Source: Nigrospora sphaerica (Eukaryota; Ascomycota; Sordariomycetes; Amphisphaeriales; Apiosporaceae). Taken from it: 64,000 nucleotides of DNA. Below, one piece after another: positions 55,657 to 64,000 of this stretch. The notes below the pieces were generated by a model, which was not told the DNA's origin, searched no databases, and worked only from the letters and a program-made list of their open reading frames with translations. The translations under genes and the position numbers were made by a program. Each line of letters opens with the position of its first letter. The first letter of the stretch is position 1. The stretch spans positions 6,944,001 to 7,008,000 of the forward strand of contig JAGVVL010000002.1 in NCBI GenBank assembly GCA_018287875.1. Direction: 5' to 3'.

Positions 55657-58600
55657 CTAGCGCTGTCTCTGTCTCTTATGGCCGTCCGTCACCGGGCCCG
55701 GATAGTTTCCATCCTCACTGCGGCGCTTGCGGCTGCTGCCTCGTCCGCTGTCTTCGCCTCTTGGCTCTCTCGGCCTGTGGTCCTCCCGGGCTGTTCCACC
55801 CATTCCGCCGCTGCCTCCGCCTCTTGTTCCGCCGCTGCTTCGTATGTATTCGTCGTGTCGGCCACCGCTGCTACCGCTGGCCCCTTCGCCTCGGTGCCGA
55901 CCTTCACGGCCTCCATCTCGTCCGCTGCCCATCAGGTCGCCGCGTCCGCCCGCATTCAAAAGCGGGTCTCGGCCGCTGCCAGACACCGTCTCGCGTCCCG
56001 ATCGCCGAGACGAGTGGCTGTCTCCTTCCCTGCTACTACCACCACCCGTGGTCCCCGTCTCGCGCTCGCGGAACTCTCGATGCTCCTTGGACCTCGATTC
56101 CCGGCCAGTGCTGCGTTCCCGGCTGCCGTGCCTCGAAGGCCGAGTAGAGCGGTCCGAATGGTCGTGATGCCGTCGACCTCGTTCGCGGTCACCTCGACTT
56201 GCTCGCTCGTCCCCGTTGGCTGCAACACGTGCCAAAGTCGCCTCTCCCCGGTCCATCATATACTCGGCTCTTTCGTGCACTGGCGTCGACACGGGCGATG
56301 CGCCTGTAAGTACCTGCGCGTCAGATCCCGCGAGACTGGTCCGAGAGCTCCGTCCTCGTAGGCTGTTGCTGCGCCCCACGGGGTCAGAACCAGCCAGTAC
56401 GTTGTTGATGCCAGCAAGCTGTCTCCTCCCTCCACTCTTAGATCGGTCATTCGTCCCCGAAGGCCCAGTGGGGACGGCGAGAGGATTGCTTCTCTCGGCT
56501 CCAGGAGTCAACGGCATTGCACCAGGCGGCGGGCGGGAAGCACCCGGCTGTGGGGTCGAAGCCTGTCGTTCCGTTGTCTGCAAGGGGGGCAGTGAGCGAC
56601 CATGTTGCGAATGGCCCATTGGTGGCGGGCCCGACCCAATGTGTCCCAGGCGGTCGGGGTGAACGCCCGAGGAACTCTGGCCCGTCCCGGGAAACGGAGG
56701 CTGTGATGGCGGGGGCGCTGGTCCGCTGCTACCGCTCATATGCCGCATCCGGTCGGGGTGCATGCCCGTTGTGGGCGAGCCAGTTGCCGGAGGCGTGCTC
56801 ACGGGTGTGCTGCCTGGGCCAGACCCGCCCGGGCCGCGACGCGGTCTAGATGACGCGGGGCCCGTAGGGGGTTGATGTCTGTCGGGCGAAAGTCCCCGAG
56901 GAGACTGCTCCACCCCAGGGAATCGAACCTCAGAGCGAGGTCCTGGCTGAGCTACGGGTGGCGGAGGGCGTGCCACATTGCGACCCCGGCCTCGCGGCGC
57001 TTCCGGTGGACCTTGGGTCATGTCGACCGAAGGCGAGAGAGCGTTGAGACGGCCATAGTTAGGATCTTGGTGGCTGCTTCTGCTTCGATCGGGCTCCCCA
57101 CGAGCTCCAGCCGGGGACGCTTGGAGTACACTTAGATCCCGTGTCTTATCCGTGTGCCCACGCTCGCCTTCCCGCTCTCCCCGATGACCAACTGGCGTCG
57201 CGCCGTCGGCCCGACTGTCACGCGCCGGCACAGGATGCTCCGTGCGATGAGAGCGAGAGGGCCGCTCGTCACGACCGGATTCGCCAGTGCGGCTCTCTGG
57301 TCGCTCGCTGCGCCTAGGGGGGGAGTTGTGCCGGCTGGCGCGATCACGGCTCTCCTCCCGCGTCGGCCGAGCGGTAGGCCTCGGTTCGGCGCCAATCAAG
57401 GCTGCCCGAGCCGGGTTGATCATGTTGTCCGAGGTGTCCGCGTTGATCAACCATGCCCTTTCGGGGTTGACGCTGGGCCCGGGCGGCTCGGGCTGCGCCG
57501 GCGGCGGCATCGCCTTGCTGTCTGCTTGAACATCTCGTGGCAGTCGACCGCCTTCTGCGGCGCGACCGGTGCTCGACCGATCCCGCGGTGTACGCACCTC
57601 TCTTTCATGAGTGGGTGGCTCCCAACGGGCGGGTCCGTCCAACCGTTGCGGCCTATCGCGCTCGATGCGGGGCGCTTCCCCAGCATTTTCCGTAGGACGG
57701 CGTTCAGTGCCGAAAGACTCCCTTCCGCGGATCGGCTTGGTGCTATCCGTCGGTCGGGGCTCTCTCGTGTCTCTCGTGTCTCTTGGTTCCCGGGGATCCC
57801 TGCGGTCTCTGTACTCTCCCCGATGATCACGAACGTGCCCCGCCTCGGCGGGGACGCGTACTTGGGCAAATTCGTCCTGTCGAAAGTGACCTGGAAGCGG
57901 GACATCCGGACGGTTTGGCAGGCCCGGGGGCAGCTGCGGCAACGACGACAATCGAGACTGGTCGCGTCTAGCGCTGGGTGCCGGGCTCTGTGTCGATGGC
58001 CTGATAGCAGGCGAGGAAGGACGGTTGGATCTTGCGAGGTCGGCCTTCTGTGGAATTGTAGCCGGCTTTTGCGTAGTGATGGTTTTGGCAGTCTCCGAGT
58101 CCTTCTGTTCATCTGCCAATGCCGAAGCCAAGCCCAGGACCCTCCCGTCCTTCACCTCACCGTCCTCGTCATCACCCGTGGTTCTTGCTCGCACTGGGTT
58201 GCTGCTAGTGCGTTAGGTTTGTGTAGTCGACAACACATTGGATAGGTGGCATACCTGACTGGTTTGAACTCTGGCGCGCCGGCCCGGAGCTGCGAAGGCC
58301 GAGTCGACTCGGTCGACTTTTTGTCATCTGTTGCATCTGCAGTCTGAAGATGAAAAGTGTCAGTATTAGGTCCACATCATGCTTGGAGGCGATCGGCTTA
58401 CAGTGTTTGAGCGGAAAGCTTGGACCATAACCCATTTACTCTCTTGTTTCTTGAGTGCCGAAGCCGCGGTGCCGGCAGTGACGGAGAGATCGACACGATG
58501 ACTCTGCCCATCATCGCTCTCGTTCTTACTTGCCGCCTCACGCTCTGCAATCTTCTGCAATGCTTGCATAAACTGTCTGCCCATGAAATCGACCGCAGGG

Positions 58601-61600
58601 AAGTAGTCCAGAACCGCCTTGAGCACAGTGATGGCATTGCGGATATGCATCCACTCAGTGCCTTGAAGACAAGACTTGAGCGCCGCGGAGATGTTCCTAT
58701 GCCACATCCACAACTGGTCGCGGAACTTGTCGTGCTCCATTGTAGATGTCGGCTTGCCCTCTTCGTCAAAAGCGGTTGCGAATCCCACGTGTTTGCCATT
58801 CTTGGTGGCCTCCTTTTCGTAAGTGTCTTTGTTTCGATGCCACTTGGCGAGATCTCCCAGAGCCAACTTGAGGAAGCGGCCGAGGAACTCGGCCTCGCGG
58901 ATACTGCAGCTGAAAATCAGTGTGCGTAGCCGGTTGACGCTGAAAAACCGGTCATACAACGCAGTGAGCTTGAAGTTGGCGACCTGGTTGTCATGCAGGA
59001 ATCTGATCATCTTGTGGCAGAAGTCCACGTCTCCAGGCGAGAGCAGCATACGAGGGATAAGGCAACTCTCGATGAGGACATCAGAGACCAGGTTCGCCTT
59101 GTCCTTGCTGCCGGGAATCCAGGTAGGGGCCGATTTGAGTAGCATGACTTTCGTCTTGCCCACCCTTTCCTTGACATGGTTGACTTCCACCGTAAGTCTC
59201 GTGGCGACCTGTGTCAGTTCTTCTCTCCGCCGTTTGTTCTTCTCCTGCCCGCCCTTCGACATATCGCTGCGATCCCTTCTAATCACATCGATTTCCTTGG
59301 AAATGCGCACCGTTTCGGCATTGTAGCTGCTTGCGGGGATGCTGAGATCGCTTGTTTGCAGAGACCAGAAGAGCACGTAGAACTCGGCACTCACTAAGCC
59401 CCAGATGCTGGAAGGATGAACAGTTTGAACCGCCTCGATGATAGGCTGGAGTACTTCCAGGAAGTGGTCGGGCTTCTGGCCATGGGTTGCGGGAGTGACC
59501 GGGCCGTCGGCGGGCGTGTCCTTGGTATCCTGGCTGTCGATGGCCATTTGGTCTTCTGCTGACGGCTGAGCGACCGGTGTCGGCGTGTTACTGGTCTCCT
59601 TGGCGTCCATAGATACATCGCCTTCCAAATCACCGGAAGGTTCGACCGGCGTTGCCGACGAGAGTCTTCTGCCCTTGATACCCGCGGCACCGGGACCGGT
59701 CAGGTAGTGGGCCAGGCTGACACGGCCAACCAGGAACGCGAGGTTGGCGTCGAGGCCGTATTCTGTCATGAGAACGGGAACGCCTGGGACCAGTGCGTCG
59801 AACTCTTCGGGCGACAGATTGCTCCGGAGTAGTTCTACGTACTGGACGAGAGCTTGTTGCGAATCGTCAATGAGGGTTGCCAGATACTTGATGTGCGTCT
59901 CATTCTCGGGCAAATGGTAAATGGCGGACTGCCTATACTGCGCAATGTTGATCAACAGCCTTGGGGCGAGCTTCGTTTGCACCAAAGCGGACATCAGGCG
60001 ATTGGCGCTTCGGGAAGACTCGAACCGCTTATCGCCAAGGTTAATAAACGTCTGGCGTCGGAGCTCTTCGCCACCGCTGAGAGCAGACAGCTGGGCGTCT
60101 GTGAAGTCAATGTCCGAAACGATGCCTCCCATCGAAGTGATGAGCTCTCTGAGGATGACAAGATCGGTCGAGTTACCGCGTGCGAGTTGGTCGTGGACAT
60201 ATTGGATGACAGGACTTGAGTCCATGTTGTTGTAACGACGGAAGACCTTGCCGGAGAACTTGGACAAGGCCTGGAGCCATTTGCTGGTCAGCAGCACCGA
60301 ACTCTCCTGGGTACGGCTGCGCTGCTTGCCTCCAAGGGAGCTCATGAGAGACCAGACCAGAACATCGTAACCCAAGTCGGTGAAGTACTTGGCGCACTCA
60401 ACGAAAGCTTCGATGAGGTTGGTGTAGGCTTCTATTTGGTCCAAGGCAACCTTGCAGACCACGCCCGGAGCGAACAAGGCCACCTTCGCCAAGTGTTTGG
60501 CGGAACTGGATATGTTCTGCAAGGACAAGCGCTTCAGGATGGCCAGAGTATCGAGACGGGCATATTTGAAGGCTTTGGTCATAGCCGGGAGACGGGAAAT
60601 CTGACCTTCGTAGCACTCGGCATAGATGTTGTATCGGACCTGGGCGGGATAGTGCTTGAGCAAGTTCCAAACAGCGTCCACAAGGTCAACGTTGGAGTTG
60701 GCCATGTTTAGGGCGGGGACAATGATGCGCTTCAGAAGGTCTTGCCACCTGTCAATGTTGCGCTGTGAAGTATCTTGGTTCAGGCTCTTGGTGCCAATGA
60801 CTGCCAGCTTTTTCAACAATATGGGCGATCTTCCAACATTCACGCCGGAGATGTTGAGAAAGGTACTGCAGAGGGTGAAGACGTCCTCGACATCGTGGCA
60901 AATGGGAACATTGTCCGACCACTCCTTCAGGTAGTATTCGTATGGCATACCTCGGTTGAATCCGTTGGCATGGGGCCACTTGAGAGCCTTGACTGACTCG
61001 CGTTCAACCAGTCTGACACTGCCCTTTGGCACTCCTGCCTGATCTGGGGCGAGTTCCCGCTTGAGGCACGAAGACGTCAAGGGATTTGTCTCTTTTGGTC
61101 GGGCTGCTTGGTAGACTTTATCGATGGAGAGGAGAAGAATGCGGTTGATGGGGGAAATAATCTCCTCCGGGTACGCGTCAATCAGCCAAGGAAAGCGCCC
61201 AAGCATGAAGAGAGCCTCGGGGATAGCTCCAATCAGGAGAAGGTGTTGCACGAGATCTACCTTGAGCGCTTCTTTTGGCTCAGGAAGTCCCTCCTTGCCG
61301 GTTGCCGCATTCGCGTCCTTTTGTTCGGCTTCAGGCTTGGGAGCTATCGGCTCCCGTATCCGCGTGTTCATGACTGGCGCCGTATCGTCGGGCAGCGCTC
61401 CTGCCTTTAACAGTGCGTTTGGCTCCAAACCTTGCCTGTCCTTCTTTTCTTTCTCTTCTAATTCTTGCATACGTCGTTCTTTAAGATCGGGCATTTTGTC
61501 GTCCTCAGGCCACAGATGAGGGTAGAGATCGGGCAGCGAGAAGAACCCCACCTTGATGAGGTAGGCGGCGAGGTAAAACAAGTTGGCGGGGATGATCTCA

Positions 61601-63063
61601 TCCTTGTCCCGGGCTTGTGAGGTGTAGAAGCGAAGTTTGAAGCCGAAGAGCTGAGCTGCCGTTTGGTTGCCGCTCGGGGGTAGGGTTTTTGTGGCCTTGA
61701 TCCATTTCAGCTCTGCAGCAGTCTTGGCCCGGCTTCCTGGCGCTGAGTTGATGAACTCTTCCAGATCGACCTCGGTAGCGCGCCGGCCACCGAGTTCAAA
61801 GAATGCATCCAGGTGAGCTTCGCGTGCCCTCTCCCAGAACTCGCGATCACGCTCAAATCGCGCTGCGTCCATTTCGGCCTGCTCCTCCGGACTGGGTACA
61901 AAGGACGCCCCAGGCCAGGCCCATCTTGGGAGGCCGCCTGTACGTACGGGATGGTAGTTCTCGATCTGGCTGGACGGCCACCAGGAGCTGACTCTCAAAA
62001 ACATGGTGAAATAGCGGAAAGTTCTCATCATGGTCGAGGCAAAAACGTCCAACGTGATGTCAAGGACTCGACCCACGTCCATGTCGAAGGTGCCAATCAA
62101 TCCCTTGATACGCTCGAAGCCTGCCTCGACCTGCGCGCGCGTGAGCTGCTCTTGGTTCAAGTTGTGTGGAGTCCAGTAAAGTTCCGTGATGAGCTTGGAG
62201 AACCCCTCGGATTCTTCCCGCAGGAGGTTGTAGTTGGACTGGCGGTACAGAAGGTTCGTCGAGGTGCGAATGCCCATTCTGGTAAAAGTGCTTCGCAGAA
62301 GACCCAGCTGCTCCAGGACAGGGACGTCCAAGGCGTGCCTGAGAAGGGTGGGCGATACTTCGGAAGCGAGGACGAATTCATGGAAGCGGGGCTTGGCAGC
62401 GCCGTCTTCGGTGTCGATATACATGGAGATGGAATCGACAAAAAGACTATGCACGTCAAAGACGGTGCCGGCCTCGTCGCCGCCTTCGGTGTTCGGCTCC
62501 GGGCCCAGAATCTCCTTCATGCACGCGCCAGCTTCGAGAGGATTTAGTCGCTTCTCCATGACAGCCCGGGTGAACTCCTGGGATATTGTGGTGATTTCCT
62601 CCGCATCCTCATCGTCTCTCGAGGCAATGCCGTGCTGGACAACTTCTTGACGGCCGGTCTGCTGCCACGCCGCGAGGCGGGGACTGGTGAGGACGCTGTA
62701 GTTGTAATGTGAGTTAAGGATGGGGGATGATGGAGCTGGGGTGAGGTTGGGTGTGGCAGGGGTCCGGATGCTGAGTGGTTGCGGCGCTGCTTGCGAGGCG
62801 GAGCTGCTTGGTCTTGCTGAGGTAGGCGATACGGGCCCACGGTGGCTGTTGTTGGCCGGATTCGGAGCCGACATGGAATCGCGACGCTCGGCGTTCCGTC
62901 CCCGTGTGTTCCTACCGCCAGTGTTTCCATTGCGCCGGCGGTTCGCGCCGTCCTGTCCATCTCTGTCGTGCTGGGCCAAGGTGGTTTCCAAGGGCCGATG
63001 GGGTGACGGTCGAGTGCCGTTCGTGTCGGTGGGAGGCTCCATCCTCTTGCGCTTGGGCGGCAT
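55657..63063 (-). CDS. THO2: THO complex subunit 2 (Tho2/THOC2)
   Basis: Largest subunit of the THO part of TREX, which couples transcription to mRNA packaging and export and limits R-loops. Three exons: 63063-58402, 58343-58255 and 58201-55657. The introns are 58 and 53 nt (GTAAGC, GTATGC donors) and the total is 2431 residues, in the range for filamentous fungi. The start is ATG 63063 (MPPKRKRMEPP); upstream codons in frame use GTG only. Recognisable THO2 blocks are DAFFELGGRRATEVDLEEFI (N-terminal), the LPDLYPHLWPEDDKM stretch, the THOC2 helical core around ILLKKLAVIGTKSLNQDTSQ, and the Tho2 domain with LTQVATRLTVEVNHVKERV, KSAPTWIPGS, LIESCLIPRMLLSPGDVDFC and FFSVNRLRTLIFSCSIREAE. The last 800 residues are RG/RS/RE-rich and disordered, ending GPVTDGHKRQRQR, which may bind RNA. 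The last acceptor is a tandem TAGCAG, so one serine is optional. Confidence 0.96.
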
Positions 63064-64000
63064 GCTGAAAGGTTGGCTGCGCAGAGGCTGCGTCTGTTCG
63101 GCCACCGAAGAGTCAGGTCAGGGACAGGTTTCGAGATGGAGGCAAGCGAACGAGGTGCAGATGGGCCCGGGACGGGGCCGAGACGTGGTCGCAGGTTCAA
63201 AAGAGGAGGAGCATACTTGTAACGCAAGCAGTGGTCTTTTTCTTTGAGGAAAAAATCCACTGGCTACAGTAAGTTCAGTCGATGGGCCTGGATCGCGAGG
63301 GCGGGCGGGTGAATGGGGCGACTGAGTGTCGGGTGGGATGAAGCCGTGCGTGTCGGATGAACGTTTTTGGGTGAAAAAACGAGGGTCAAAGGGAACAGAG
63401 AAGGACGTGGATGGAAACGGACACTGGACAAGCGATGGCCGTCGCAAATGGATTGACAAGGCATGCAGGCTATGCAAAGCACGCGGGCGGAGAGGCCGAT
63501 CTGGCGATGGTCGAAGCCTCCGTCTTGCGACGCCTCTGTCGGTGCCTGGGGGAAAGGCGCGCGTGGTGGAGGACAGGCGAAGAAGGCGAGCGCGTGTGGA
63601 TTGAAGCTGTCTCGCAGCTATCGCGCGTGTCGTCAAATGGAGCTGGAGAAAGGATGGGAATGCGACGAGGCTGAGGGCCCGCACAACCTAGTGGAGCGGG
63701 TTCAGAAGCAGGGGCCTCACGGGCAGGAGGGAAACTGGGAGGGCTCAAGCCACACAGCGCATCCATCCCGGCCTTCCGGCGAACCAGCAAGTAAATGTAC
63801 ATGGGTACCTACATCATGTAATCAGGGTCCTCCTCGTCCAGCCCGCGATCGCAGCCTTTTAGTTCCCCCGTTTATCGGACCTGCTGGGTGATAGATATCC
63901 CCGTGCAGCCATTCAGTCATTTCTGGGAGTCAGCCACATCGCCCCAAGCGGCCTGGATGTACTTGGACCTGAAGTAGGTACCGAGTTACGTTGAACAAGC
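63064..64000. other. THO2 upstream region to the right window edge
   Basis: Presumed promoter and leader of minus-strand THO2. Overlapping short ORFs on both strands (for example 63684-63118 minus and 63463-63891 plus) have no family features. TACC motifs and an ACATGTACATT-like stretch occur near 63796-63815. Confidence 0.55.

Noticed and set aside
56915..56945. GGGAATCGAACCTC, which resembles the complement of a tRNA T-arm
   Set aside because: It lies within the THO2 coding frame and no cloverleaf can be drawn around it.
57154..58245. 363-codon plus-strand ORF opposite the THO2 C-terminal region
   Set aside because: Antisense shadow of the arginine/serine-rich THO2 tail; no domain.

Overview
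The window looks like a nuclear chromosome segment from a filamentous ascomycete (Pezizomycotina, most likely Sordariomycetes). The evidence is the gene content, single-copy genes with short GT-AG introns (mostly 58-115 nt), GC-rich exons with strong third-position GC bias, pyrimidine-rich leaders before start codons, and intergenic spacers full of short TACCTACC-like motifs and simple repeats. I see no bacterial operon, plasmid, virus or CRISPR array. I found no tRNA or rRNA gene by eye.

Fourteen protein genes can be supported, about one per 4.6 kb. Left to right: CDC45 replication factor (+), neuronal calcium sensor NCS-1 (+), long-chain acyl-CoA synthetase (-), an RKM5-type ribosomal-protein lysine methyltransferase (+), a 913-residue orphan membrane protein (-), a NUR1/Mug154 nuclear-rim protein (-), V-ATPase subunit F/VMA7 (+), an NPC2-type lipid transfer protein (-), a CSC1/OSCA/TMEM63 channel (-), a 450-residue hypothetical protein (+), a kelch-propeller receptor-like membrane protein (+), a WSC cell-wall sensor (+), a TMEM184/DUF300 membrane protein (+), and THO complex subunit THO2 (-). 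Exon structures were worked out by hand from frame continuity and splice signals. They join in phase everywhere, although the CDC45 donor remains ambiguous.

Four regions lack a convincing gene. Bases 1-3899 are more AT-rich than the genes and hold only short disconnected ORFs. Bases 30311-33351, 39422-47395 and 48747-52848 are long spacers with microsatellites, C/G homopolymers and hairpins. The stretch before the WSC gene probably includes a long leader.

The genes do not form one pathway. Several do act at membranes or in calcium and wall stress (NCS-1, CSC1-like, WSC, kelch receptor, TMEM184, NPC2, VMA7), while CDC45, THO2 and the methyltransferase serve replication, mRNA export and translation. 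I did not find a clearly new multi-gene system. The best leads are unusual gene-structure features: a stopless in-frame intron, a GC-AG intron, a NAGNAG acceptor, and a long overlapping reading frame in the orphan gene. To these add an expanding hexapeptide repeat in the kelch receptor and several inverted or tandem repeats in spacers.
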